A stretch of DNA of 28,802 nucleotides from Smittium mucronatum (Eukaryota; Kickxellomycota; Harpellomycetes; Harpellales; Legeriomycetaceae), in assembly GCA_001953115.1 (NCBI GenBank), contig LSSL01003224.1, forward strand, positions 1 through 28,802, written 5' to 3'. Shown in pieces: positions 9,681 through 21,348 of this stretch. The notes beneath the pieces are model-generated. The model was not told where the DNA came from. It did no database searches and saw nothing but the letters and a program-made list of their open reading frames with translations. A program made the position numbers and the translations under genes. Position 1 is the first letter of the stretch. Every line of letters begins with the position of its first letter.

Positions 9681-11680
9681 AGTTATTGGTTTTTTAAAAT
9701 GTAAAAAATTAATGAAAAGACAAAAACTTTATATATTATTACTAACCAACTTTAAATCAAAAAATAAGGAGCACCAAATAAGAGTAATATATTATAACTG
9801 GAACTTTTTTTCATCTAATATTGAATCACATGTTTTAGGCAAAGTTTATTCAGTTCATCCAAATTTTGGGTTTAACCTAGAATTTTCGAAAAACTGTTAA
9901 GGTTTTAAAGATTTTAAAATATTATTGCTATTATTGGTATTTTAAATTTTGTGATATTAAAATATTTATTTATAAAATATTTATATCTTAATTTATAGAT
10001 TATATTCTTTTTTTTTTCTAGATATTTTTATGACAAAATAAATTTTAATTTTGAAAATACTAACTAACTTTTAATACTCCACACTAATCATAAGCTGATC
10101 TTTTCAATAATTGCATATGGAAATTATTAAATTTTTCCTATATATATATATATATATATATAATCAACGGTTTACGTATTCTAAGAGCAAATATAATTAT
10201 AATCTTGACACCAAAATTCTTTGGAAATTTTTTTTTATAAATCCCACAAACTGTTTTTTTTAAAATAACTAAATATTAGTAAATTTATAATAAAAAAATT
10301 ATTAAATATTGGTATATATATAAAAGGGGTTTTTAAATTTTATTTTTTTTCATAAAAATCTCAATGAATTTTTTTTTCCTAGATTTTGGTTCTTTTTTCT
10401 ATTATCAAAACTGTTAAGCGGATATATAAAAAATCTATATTAAATATTTCAGCAGATGAATTTATTAAAAAAATTCTTAATAAAATTTTCATATTTATAG
10501 GAAATGGAAACAGACAGAAAAAAAATCATTTTATGATTTAATTATGCTTGAAAATTATTTAAAAAATTGATCTTTATCTTTGTATTATAAAACTAATTAT
10601 TTTTTAAAAAGTTTTTATTATTATTTATAAATAATACACGCTTATTTCTTAACCAAAGCGTATTTTTTTTGATCGATATATATTTTCTAGAGCCTTTATT
10701 TTTACACTTATACACTATTTACCCTATTTATTTTATTTTTATCTAAAGGATAAAAATAATTTTTAATTTTTAATGTCTAATTTTTTTCCTTATCCAGTTT
10801 ATAATATAAATTAAATCGGAATAAAAGAATTTTTTAATAATTCTTATTTATCATTTAAAATTATTTGTTTAAAAAAAACACAAAATTATAAAAAAAGTAA
10901 ATTTTACATAAGAATAAGATTAATAATATTATGTTAATATTACACGAAAAATATTTTAAGAAATGAATTAAAAACTCTTTATTTAAACTATTTTATCTTT
11001 CTAATTTTTGTATTATTGTGATAAATCCATATATTTTAGAATAATAAAATTAATGTAAATAAAATTCGCGTCTAAAATATAAAGGGGATTAAAAATCAGT
11101 AAAAAAAAAAAAATTAAATTTCGACATTTTAGGTTTTAGCTTCTTTATTTTTTAGATTTTATTTTTTAGTTATCTTCAGAAATAGCTTTTTAAAAAAAAA
11201 TAAATAAATAAATCCCAGACATTTATTTATATAATTTTAAAATTCAATTTTTGAGTGTTTTATATTTTGGTTTCATATCATAATATCTGAGCACATATAC
11301 CAATATTGCTGTATAATATCAACTATGATATCAATAAATCGAATATTTTCCACCGCTTTACTTTATAATTGGAGCTTTAAGTAATATAAAGAATTCAATT
11401 AAATGATTTAGGCGAGAATTTCACGTAGAAAAATTTCGAAAAATAAGAACTTATTTGATTTTCCATCCTGATTAACTGTTTTTTTTATGGATTTATTTCA
11501 AAAAAATGTGTTTAAAGAATCTATTTTTTAAATTTTAAACTTATTATAATTATTCCAAAAAACATCACTGAAATAAATGTACAATTCGAAAAGCACAAAA
11601 ATTTGATTTATAAATAAAATCCAAAAAAGTATAACTTTATTTTTATTTTATTTTAAGATAACTTCATTAAAAACTATACT
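9681..11680. other. Gene-free AT-rich stretch
   Basis: Contains a 62-codon ATG frame (9712-9900) with composition typical of noncoding DNA and no recognisable motif, plus a TA microsatellite at 10139-10163. Nothing else is supported. Confidence 0.55.
10139..10163. repeat. (TA)n microsatellite, about 12 units
   Basis: Uninterrupted TA dinucleotides, the longest such tract in the window. Confidence 0.9.
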
Positions 11681-11725
11681 AGAAATAGAAGAAGAAAAGA
11701 AGAAAAAGAAGAAAAAGTATAGAAA
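11681..11725 (+). repeat. GAA/GAAA-type polypurine tract
   Basis: About 45 bases nearly all purine on the plus strand (units GAA and GAAAA). It sits directly beside the G+C-richer patch that follows. It is low-complexity sequence. Confidence 0.75.
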
Positions 11726-11760
11726 AAACTATTATCTTAACTAAAATAAGCTTCTATACT

Positions 11761-12120
11761 TGGGAACTGGCTGCGTACCTACTGAAAAAGTGTGAAATTC
11801 ACCTGAAAGACTCCCCTCCTTGAAATTTCATCAAGTATTCTGAATGACTGAGGCTACGTGAGTTCATAAATTAAGCTCTTACTTAATGAAAAATGATTCA
11901 TTGAAGCTATTGATATCTTATTTAGAATCTATTTCTTAAATGATAAATAATATTAGGCTTCCGTCCAAACGTGGGATTGATTGACATTGCTTTCTTAAAA
12001 ATGACTGTTAGACTCTGAGATTATCTTGGCTATTTAACACTGGAATTTCGTCTATAAAATTTCTTAGTTGAGATAAACGATTTTTCCTCCTTTTTCGAGA
12101 TGATCCTTCTCTGGAATCGC
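11761..12120. other. G+C-richer segment (35% versus about 20% around it), unidentified
   Basis: Hand count gives 125 G or C in 360 bases. The first 60 bases (11761-11820) are at 50%. Such a step often marks an exon, a structured RNA or an inserted element in AT-rich genomes. No tRNA, 5S rRNA or spliceosomal RNA signature was recognised. On the plus strand a 23-residue stretch without stops (FYTWELAAYLLKKC start) ends at 11822. On the minus strand a small ATG frame lies at its far edge. It may be a decayed exon or transposon fragment, but no family can be named. Confidence 0.5.
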
Positions 12121-12131
12121 CGAGAAACCAT
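12030..12131 (-). CDS. Small basic ORF, 33 codons, doubtful
   Basis: Starts at ATG (12131) and ends at TAG (12030-12032). The predicted peptide begins MVSRRFQRRIISKKEEKSF and is rich in Lys and Arg, with no signal peptide or membrane segment. It overlaps the only clearly G+C-enriched block outside the tRNAs. If TAG/TAA were read through, the same frame would stay open to a TGA at about residue 77. That is not unusual in DNA where TGA alone is rare, and nothing else supports a changed code. No function is assigned. It is more likely a remnant or chance frame than a gene. Confidence 0.15.
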   Translation of the reverse strand: MVSRRFQRRIISKKEEKSFISTKKFYRRNSSVK

Positions 12132-13572
12132 TAATTCATGTATTTTATAATTTAGAAATAATTTTTATTGGAATAAATATTATTTATCCAAATTTTCCTA
12201 TTGATTTTTCCAAAAATAATCGGCTCAGTATTTTATAAATAAACTAAAAAAAAATCTCATAAACTTATAAACATTTGGCAGGAATATTTTTGAAAATTTC
12301 TTATATAAATATATATTGGGAAATTATTATGTTTAATATATTTATGAAAATATTTATTGATCAAAAAGAAATAAATTATTAATATTATGATTAGGTTATT
12401 ATAAATTTATGAGTTTTCCTGTTTTCAAAAAAAAAGTTATAAATTGAACTAAAATATAGATTTTGCTAAGTATAACGGTCAAAAAAAACAAACTTAATAT
12501 TTATCTCGAAAGTATATTTTATCTTTAAATTGTTATAAAATAATTTTAAAAAGTTACGAAAACTTCTATATATGCCTTAAATTATGAATATTTCTACATT
12601 AAATAATAATAAAAAACGCGAAATTTTTATATAAAAAAAGATTTTAAGAATTTTAAAGAATGCTATTTCTATGTTTTTTTAATTTTTTTTTCGATTGATA
12701 TTGAATTATAAAAAAAAAAAAGTATTAATTTAGTTGTTTTTTTCTAAACTGAAAATTTTTTTGCTGTTCTATATTGTTTAGTTATATTTTAGGTGATTTT
12801 TTTTATTTTCAAGTTCAATTAAATATGTTTTTTGAGTTTTTAATTTAAATTTTCATATGAATTTCTGTATTTACATGAAAAACATGGTTTTTGAAAAATT
12901 TAACTATTAAGCTTATAGTTGCTGACGATTGGATTCTTTTTTGGTCTGAAATAACGAAATTTTAAAGAAATTTCGGAAAAATATTAAACAAATCTTATAT
13001 TTAAAGAACTATATAATATCAAAATTCAAGAAAATAAATCATCAATAAAACTTAGAATGTATTTATTTTTCGTTATGGATTTTTTTATTATATAATTATC
13101 TCACAGAATATGTATTGGATAAAAAATTAGTTTAAATTCTCGAAAAAATAATGCTTTTATTTAATCCTTAAAACTCTACATAAAAATCTATATTTATTCT
13201 TTAAAAATCTTTTTTTAAAATATATGCATTATTTAAACTCTTTATTATAAATTGAACTCAATATTAATTTCTTCAAATAGTTTTTTAAGCAATAAAAAAA
13301 CTTTATAAACTTTATTTTAGCTTACAATAAGTCGATGATAAAAGGTAAATTTCGTATTTTATTAATATTTTCGATATTCAGATTCTTCAAGTGATGCTAA
13401 GATGGCTATATAAATATCTATAAAAAAATCAATTCTTTTTTTTTCCAAAAATAAATGAATATAGATTGAATTATGGAATATTATATACTTTATATATATT
13501 ATAAAATAAATATTAAATCCGAAAAAAAAAAAATATTATATATCTTAACATCTATTATTAACACCTAACACC

Positions 13573-13591
13573 ATATATATATATATATATG
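13573..13591. repeat. (AT)n microsatellite
   Basis: About nine AT units followed by a related GTAATATATAT stretch. Confidence 0.85.
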
Positions 13592-16500
13592 TAATATATA
13601 TCTAGATTATCTTAAACTGATTAGAAGCAATTATATGACAACATAATATTTTATTTTTATTCGGTAATTTATTCGTATAAAAACCATAATGATATTTAAA
13701 AACTTGAATTGTATGAAAAAGAAAGATAGATTTATAAAACCATTAATGAACTTTTATTTGAATAATCAGTTGATCGGAATTAAAATTATCCAATCTTTTT
13801 TAAAGAAATTTTCCAATTTAATAATCATAATCACTTTAATTATAAATTGTTTCAGAAAGAAATTATTTAGAAGAATGCAATCTCATAAGCATAGTTAGGC
13901 TTAAAAATTTATAATTTAGGCCATTAATATCGCAAAAAATATGCGAAAAAAAATTGGAGTAATTCGAGGTAATTTTCATGAATCCTGAAAATATAAGTTT
14001 TATATGAGCTAGGTGGTTTATTGATGATAAAAACTTTATTTAATCCGCAAAATAGCCAATTTCCAGTTTTTATGGACCCGTTAGAGCAACAGATGGTAAT
14101 TTGGTTAAATTTAATACTTATTTTTTATTTTTGTGTTATTTTTTTTAGTTTTTTCTAGAATTTAAATATTATAAATAAATCACCTATAAAAAAAATCTTT
14201 GAAATGGAAAAGACTCAAAATATGTCTTCGGAACGATTATTTTTTTACTTTAGAAAAAATATTCTGATTTTAGAGAGAGAAAATCCACCGCCACAAAAAA
14301 TATCTAATCAGAATTGAGAAAACTATATTTTAAATGTACTATTTAATGATATTTTCAAAAAAGAATATTTTTAGGTGGATAAAATTTGGGTGAGAATTTA
14401 CTATAAAATATTTAGAATCTGTATTTTTTTAGACAAATCATATTCTTCGGGCTTAATATCAAAATATCAAACAAAAAAATCGTATTAATTTCTAAAATTA
14501 TTCTCAATATTTCTATTTTAGAAAGTGAAATTTCTAATACGGACTTATAGAAAAATTCTTTATATTTTAGGAAACTCGAAAAAATTTGTGTGATCTAGGC
14601 TTTAGAAATAAATGTTCTTTTTATATAATTTTTTTATTATTTTTTTTACAAATCTTTATAATTATTTTCTAAAAAAAAGGCTTGCATATATTCTGATGTT
14701 TTTTATTTGAAAAAAATTATTTTAAAATAAATAGATCTTAAATTTTATCTAAAGTATTATAAATAACCCTTTTATGGTTTTTATATAGATCTATTTAAAA
14801 TTTACAGTTTATAACCAATTACATTATCAAGATAAACTAAGGAGTTAAGCTTTATATTTTTCTTCATTTAATATCAAAAAATAGAACTATAATGATGTTT
14901 ATGGTGAAGATAAAAAAACTAATAAGTGTTAAATTTTCGTATTTTTTAATTGAAATATTATAAGTTACAACAAAAAAATTAAGGAAAAATTGAATGATAT
15001 ATTGCATTTACTTTTTTAGTTTTATTTAAATCAAACTTCTTAATGGGTGCAATTATATTAGGTGATAACATATTTTTTTCAGATTAAATCCGTTGAATCT
15101 ATTAATAAAAAGTTCAAAGGATGATTCTTTTTGATTTTCCCACAATCTGGTGGTACTTTTTATTTTAAAAAAAATTATTGTTAATAATCCCAAGATAAAA
15201 ACCTAAAATAATTTTTTTTACAAGTTTTTTCAGTAATTTTTTTAAAAATCAAGAATTAATAACTATACACATATTTAAATAAACTGCGTGTTTTTTTTTT
15301 TGAAAGCATTTTCAAAAATTCTGTAAATTACGTCTAATATAAATTTGGAAACATTTGTTAATTTTTGACTTTTATAGTTTAAAAAAATCTATAATTGCAT
15401 TTTCGAATAATTTTTCGTCATTTTTTAATTTATTATATTATTAATAAAGCAAAATAAAATATGCTATATCCCTAAGTTTTCCAAAACTTTTATAATAAAT
15501 TGGTTAAATTATAAAACAGATTCGAATTTAGACGAAAGTAATAAAATTTTGTTTTTGAAATTCAAAAATAACATAGTTTCAAATTACGAAAAAAAAAATT
15601 TTTTTGTAAATTTTTGTAAATTTTGAATGATGATTAGTAAAAAAACTGAAAGAAATTTCGAGTATATTTCTAAAAACAAATAACATTGTAGGATTTAAAT
15701 TTAAAAAGTCCAGCACTGGGTTGAAATTTTTTTAAAAAAATCATATTTTTCCTAATTAGAAAAATTTTTATAATAATTAAGAGGATGAAATTTGTTTTAA
15801 AAAAACCAAATATTTTGACTTTAATACATTTTATAGGCATTTAAAGTTATTTTATATCATTTTATGTATAAAAAATTGTCCAAATATTTGATGTTTTAAA
15901 TATTATTTTTTCTCATTTCAAAAATTTATTTAAAATATTTCATTACACCCACCTCTATGTGTTTAAAGAAGTAACTATCGAGATTAAATATTTATTAAAC
16001 TAAGTAAATTTTAATATAAAACACTCTTGATATCATTTTTTTATTTGAAGTTTAAATTAACTTTTTACCTAACCTGATTCAAAACTATTCGATATGTACT
16101 TTCTCGATTTTTTCACTTTATTTGATACTAAATCAATTTGATGGTTTTAAAAATAATTTTTGACTCAAATTTACCTAATATAACTTATTTTATCCAAATT
16201 AAATTCTTTTTTATTGACGAAATTCATTTTATTGGGATTTAATATGCTCTATAAAATAAAAGAAAGGTTATATCCATGAAATATTTACAGATAATCAAGT
16301 TTAAAAAGTCTAAAAAAATCCATCAGATTTTTTTTATATCAAAAAGATCAAATTAAAACTTCATAAATATTGAAATTGTAATTATTCTTTACACACACTC
16401 GCTATTAAAAAAGTTTATCTAATTGTAAATTTAATGCATAGCCGCTTTAATTCACTTTTTTATTTTTTTACTTTATAAAGTTAAATATAAAATTTATTTT

Positions 16501-17365
16501 AATAATAAACATCTTGTTTTAATTAAATTATAGTGTTTTTGAATAGATTTTATATTTTAATTAATATAATAATATATCATTATTTTATATATTAATAAAA
16601 AATAAGATACCTAGAAAAGAAATTTCCTAAAATTCATTGGGTTTTTTCTGTAATATTTTAATCAGTGATAAAAATATCAAAAATTTAACTAAAAACTACA
16701 TATATTTACATATATTTGCTATAAATATAAAAGATATATATTTCTAATTTATTAATTATCTTGGTGCTAATCTTTTTTTATTGCGATCCTATTTTTTTGA
16801 AAAAAATTATTATATAATATTATATAATAATCATCCATTAAAAATAAGACATTTGCCATTAAAATTATTTGGGTTTAGATTTAGATTTACATATTTTCAT
16901 TTTTATTAAATTAAATACCAAATTTATTAGACTCTTATTAATTCCTGGAGAATCAAGCTAACTATGTTGTGAAAAAATATTATTTGGAAATTTATTTCGT
17001 TAATTGATTTCAAAATTATAAATTTTTTATATCTTATTTTTTCAATTACTTTAAACTAAATTTATTATATATTTTCATTTTTATTAATGATCTAATGTCT
17101 TAGTGAATTATTTTTAATGAATTATATATCCAATATTGGTAATTTTTTCAGTTAAATCGAATAAAGCGGAAAGATTTTTCTTATAAAATATAAATTAAAA
17201 TATAGTATTCGAATTAGTTATATATATCTTTTGTTTTAAAAATATTTATTAATAAAAATTGGCTATTAAAGCTTTTAAGAATAATCAATATATATTATTA
17301 ATATTTAAAATTAATGAACTTTTTTTATTATAAAGCTCTGTATCTGTTTTATATCCATTTGATTG

Positions 17366-17387
17366 TATATATATATATATATATATT
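17366..17387. repeat. (TA)n microsatellite
   Basis: About eleven uninterrupted TA units. Confidence 0.85.
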
Positions 17388-18257
17388 AGTATTAATTAGG
17401 AAATACAATATAAATTAAGAAAAAGGGATCATATAAAACTTTCAATTGATCAAAGATACTAATTTATACGGGATAATGTAACACTAATACTGGATAGCTT
17501 TTTCTAACCGTATATTAACTAATTATGTGCATTTTTTTGCAAGTATTATATATTCATTGAATTATATAGTAAATTTGATCTTTTTTCATTAAAATAAATG
17601 GTTTTTTTGTTTTGATTTCATTGATATACATCTTTATAGGTGACTAATCTCTATTGACGTTTTATAATCTTTGTGATTTTTAATTTTATAATTGAAAATA
17701 TGTAAAAATTTATTATAGTTTAAAATTAAAGTTAATAATAGAAGTTTTTTATCGAAAAAGCTATTAATATTAATAATATAAGATTATTTTTCCATTTTTA
17801 TTGGCTTGTGATGTTTATTTTTCTATTGACTAATTTAAGTTTTAATAATAAGTAAATTTTTGAAAATAATACCAGCTATGCCGTGCTATTTATTAACATA
17901 TCTGTTATTCATTGAATTTGGAAAATTTTAAATAGCTTTGAATCGTTAATGGTAGGTTTTATTAATTTTCTAACTGGTTTTTTCGGAATTTGTTTCAAAA
18001 CCATTTAAAAAAAAAAGCTGGCTTCATAATTTAATCTTATATATAATTAAGTTGTGAATTTTTTTTTATTCCATTAAATGCTTCATTAAGAAAACTTCTC
18101 TATTTATCGGTATAAAAAAATATTATTTGATAAAGTATCTTCTGTTCTTTTAAAAGATGCCTCTCTTATTGTAAGGATCAGGTTTAATGGGATAATTTTA
18201 ATAATAAAAGGTAAAAGGATATATTAGTTAAAAATATAAAAGATAGGGAAAGAGACA

Positions 18258-18420
18258 AGTTGAAAAGCTTAGCCATTCCAAAATGTCTAAGCTTCCTTAT
18301 TTATAGCATTTTCTATTTTCTAAACATCAATTATGCTTATGGGAAGGCTTCTTCATTGGATGAAACATCCAATGCATGTACTGAATCTATTGGTTCATTA
18401 CACTTATGATTCAAATTTTT
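18258..18420 (+). ncRNA. Candidate structured RNA, copy 1
   Basis: First of two direct copies 584 bp apart. 144 ungapped bases (18258-18401) match copy 2 at 101 positions (70%, hand count), and weaker homology starts upstream near 18176. Three hairpins are seen in the plus-strand RNA. Hairpin I (18265-18294): AAGCTTAG and CTAAGCTT, extended by CATT/AATG across one mismatch to a CCAA loop. Hairpin II (18354-18374): CATTGGATG-AAA-CATCCAATG, 9 bp. Hairpin III (18382-18397): TGAATC-TATT-GGTTCA with one G-T pair. The G-T pairs fit only a plus-strand transcript. A T5 run at 18416-18420, 18 bases after hairpin III, could be a polymerase III stop. No known RNA family was recognised and the 5' end is undetermined. 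Alternatively it is a structured piece of a transposable element. Confidence 0.4.
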
Positions 18421-18628
18421 AATAGATTCAATAATTAATATTTTAAGGAAAAAAATTGTGTTTTTTAGATAATATCTTCAAATTTTTTACGCATTTTAAT
18501 GTAACATAAAATATATATTTTATTAATTAAGCAAATACATATTTTAAATCATCAAATAAAAAAATTATCTCATAAAAAAATATCAAATCTAATCCAGAAC
18601 TAAGATTAATTACAACTATATTTAATTT

Positions 18629-18709
18629 GTACGTGGAACTGATCCCCACTTAGACTTTATCCTCATGTGGTAATTTTAAACCTTATGTGTAATTGATTTG
18701 ATTTAATTA
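18629..18709 (+). repeat. Left arm of inverted-repeat element B
   Basis: Starts GTACGTGG and ends GATTTAATTA. Homology continues weakly inward for about 30 bases. The best-conserved blocks are GTACGTGGA, ATTTTAAACCTT and TGATTTAATTA. Confidence 0.65.
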
Positions 18710-18841
18710 TGAGAATTTTTTTTGAATACGCAATGATCAAGTTTATTTTGGTATAAAGGAATGAATAACAAAAGAAACAATCGTTAAAAAAAGGAAAATG
18801 TATTTATTTTTTTGGATATAAAATACCTGGGGTTAGAAAAA

Positions 18842-19002
18842 AGTTGGAAAAATTAGCCATCCGAAAATTATTAAGCTTTTGTATTGATATATTTATCGTT
18901 TTTCTAGCGACCAATTATGCTTAAGGGTGGATTTATCTACTGGAAGAAATATTTGGTATTTTTACTGAACCTATTGGCTCATTACTCAATAATATTAATT
19001 TT
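18842..19002 (+). ncRNA. Candidate structured RNA, copy 2 (diverged paralog)
   Basis: Second copy, aligned to copy 1 without gaps at an offset of 584. In hairpin II (18938-18958), 8 of 9 pairs remain possible although 6 of them changed: C-G to T-A, T-A to C-G, and four changes to G-T wobbles. This happens where primary sequence is most diverged. Hairpin III (18966-18981) keeps 5 of 6 pairs, replacing a G-T with a C-G but gaining an A-C mismatch. Hairpin I is weaker, with two mismatches in its lower stem and a broken upper stem. A T4 run at 18999-19002 lies 17 bases after hairpin III, matching the terminator spacing of copy 1. The copy starts at the inner edge of an inverted-repeat arm, so it may be cargo of that element. 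The preserved CAATTATGCT and CTATTGG words are the most conserved blocks. Confidence 0.4.
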
Positions 19003-20328
19003 ACCATGCAAAGGTTTAGCTAATAGATATGAAGATAAATCAATGTAAATTTATATTATGTCCAAGTATTTATACATAATATTTTTAAAGGAGAATTTCA
19101 TTTATTTATGGTCAAATACAAAATTTCATACCCATAACTATTCACTTGTTTTTGAAATGTATTTATTTAGTTCGATTTATTATTTAAGCTATAGGAAAAA
19201 ATTTATCGACTAAATACATACTTTTTACTAGTAAAATTGCTTTTTCCGGTAAAATCAAACAAAACCCCAGGTTAATTGAGTTTTTTACAAGTTAATTTTT
19301 AGCCACTCAACATAATATACTATATTTATTTCAGTAAATGTGAAATATTTTATGAATATTAATACTATTGATTTTTTTATAATTTTTGATTTTATCACTG
19401 TTATTTTCGTGTTTTTATATATCCCCAATATATTTTAACTTAGATGATTTTTTCATATTGAATAGCTGTATTATTGTATTTTCAAAATGGAATTTTTCAA
19501 ATTTATTTCTAAAATGTTGTTTTAGTGAAATAATAAACGCAAAGAATCTTGCTGATAGTGGACTTTTGTGTACAGATAATTATTTTTATTCTATTTTTCA
19601 TTTCTGTTAATTCTTGATTATAATGTGATCACAATTTTATCCTGAAAATCGTATAAATTTCAAGTATATTATTTAATAAAATGTAATTCAAAAATAAAAA
19701 TAAAAACAATAAACTAGATAAATCAAATTCTTAGTTATTACAATTAAAGGATATGAAATTTAACCGTGTTTTTATACAACTATTTAACGAATGTAAGCAA
19801 AAAGAACAATAATGCGATATCTGGAGATTAATATATAGATTAATTAACTAGATTTATTAAATTTTAAAAATATATATTACATTAACCCTCTCCTTTTATA
19901 TTAAATTTAAAACATTTCGGATGATAAAAAGTCACTATGCCTCCATTTCCAAGAAAAATTTTGATGAATAAATTACTAGAATTATAATAGAGGTATAATT
20001 CTTGAGAAATTGAGATAATAAATGAACCAATATCCTACATTGGTTTAAATTATCCTTTTTGAAATATTACACAAATAAATGGAGAAATATTTTTATTTAT
20101 AGTATTAAATCACATTATTTATTTATTTATTCAAAATATTGTCTTGATTTCTTAATGTTTATTCCAATTTACAGTTACAAATAAATAGTTTTTTGTTTAC
20201 TCATAATAAATGAAAATCTAGTTTAAAAATATTAATATAAATAATAAAAATTTACAATGGTTTATCTTAATCTATATTAGTCATATTTTTATTTAGTGAA
20301 ATTGATATTATACAACAAAAAATTATCT

Positions 20329-20409
20329 TAATTAAATCATATCAATACCGCTCAAGGTTTAAAATCACCGGTTAAAGATCAAACATACGTAGGGTTTAAA
20401 TCCACGTAC
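20329..20409 (-). repeat. Right arm of inverted-repeat element B
   Basis: Inverted partner of 18629-18709. It contains GGTTTAAATCC (about 20395-20405), which resembles a tRNA B box, but the left arm does not preserve this and no tRNA fold exists. Confidence 0.65.
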
Positions 20410-21348
20410 AATTATATATATTAATATTCCTTTTTGATATGATAATATGCATCATATATTAAACATTAATACATAATACTTGAAATGTTATATTTGCACC
20501 ATAGAGATTTTTGTTTGTGAAAAAAAAAAAAACCGGAAAAATTACAGTATATTTGAATAAAATAAGCCCTAATATATAAATGTTAAAAAATGTCATTAAA
20601 AAGATAATGATTTTTTTATATAAAATAAAGATTAAATTATTTGGTTGAAATCCAATTTTAGGGGATTCATTGATTAAGGTTTAAAGAAAACATCTTCTTG
20701 AAAAAAAATCAAATCTGATTACGTAAAAATTACATTTAAAGAAATAAAAGCATGATTATAGCGCATACTTTTGAAAAAAGAAATTCAGCGAGTGTGTTAA
20801 CTTTTTATTTATTTTATCATAACTCTACTATTCTCAAATCAATAATTAAGGTTTCAAAGATGGTTTTATCTAAATAAATTTTTTTTAATTTTAAAATGAA
20901 TCTTGTAGAATTATTGAATATTTTTTTATTTTCGATGTAAATCTTCATTTAATTTATAATATTTTTATTTTCTAGATTAGAAAGTTTCTTTTTAAGGAGA
21001 AAAATAATAATTTATATTAATAAAAAAAATTAAAAAAATACCCAAGATAAAATAAATAATTATTATAATCGTTATATTAAAAAAAAGTTTAATTATCATT
21101 AATTCCTTTAAATTTTTCATATTGAAAAACTTATCTATCTTTATTTCTTTAAATTAAAATCTAAATTAAACCGAATAGAATGGATCTAATAAAAACATCA
21201 ATAGCTTATCCGATAAAACTTTAAAAACCGGAAAAAAAAACTCCCAGTATATTATTATTTCTAAAAAAATCATCCTGAAAAATATCAATCATTTCAGTTG
21301 TATCAATAAAATTAAGAAATACATAATAAATGTTTGGCATTTTATCAT
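20410..21348. other. AT-rich spacer between elements B and C
   Basis: No gene, RNA or repeat recognised. Confidence 0.5.

Larger units (their letters stand above)
12136..18175. other. Gene-free AT-rich stretch with two TA microsatellites
   Basis: No gene supported. It holds TA tracts at 13573-13591 and 17366-17387, a 69-codon frame at 13689-13898 that looks noncoding, and a short frame at 13997-14158 whose first half has coding-like composition (see findings). A weak, unproven similarity to the 18.2-kb repeat is seen around 17450-17560. Confidence 0.5.
18629..20409. mobile_element. Inverted-repeat element B, about 1.8 kb
   Basis: Bounded by an ungapped 81-bp inverted repeat matching at 59 of 81 positions (73%, hand count). 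The left arm borders RNA candidate copy 2. The interior (about 19,000-20,300) is AT-rich. Its only longer frame (19386-19610) starts with TTG rather than ATG and shows no motif. It could be an old foldback element or non-autonomous DNA transposon. No target duplication was identified. Confidence 0.5.

Noticed and set aside
9712..9900. 62-codon ATG frame, plus strand
   Set aside because: Composition (Lys, Asn, Phe, Ile, Tyr) is what 20% G+C noncoding DNA gives, with no motif and no neighbour; expected by chance in 28.8 kb.
11399..12131. Ciliate-type code (TAA/TAG as Gln)
   Set aside because: It lengthens some frames here, but TGA alone is rare enough in this composition that frames of this size arise by chance. 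No independent support such as a suppressor tRNA is in the window.
13689..13898. 69-codon ATG frame, plus strand
   Set aside because: Basic, with one hydrophobic run near residues 49-57, but codon use follows base composition and nothing conserved is recognisable.
18258..18994. Minus-strand protein reading of the two repeat copies (shared words such as NEPI)
   Set aside because: Both readings carry stops at shared positions, and differences are not concentrated at third positions. Stem-preserving changes explain the pattern better.
19386..19610. 74-codon frame, Cys- and Phe-rich
   Set aside because: Begins with TTG, not ATG, in a eukaryotic context; no domain pattern; lies in the interior of element B.
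20341..20417. tRNA-like sequence with B-box-like GGTTTAAATCC
   Set aside because: Acceptor and T stems do not pair, and the sequence is the right arm of inverted-repeat element B.
16391..20798. Inverted 11-bp match ACACACTCGCT / AGCGAGTGTGT
   Set aside because: Similarity does not extend beyond the word, unlike the four accepted inverted repeats.
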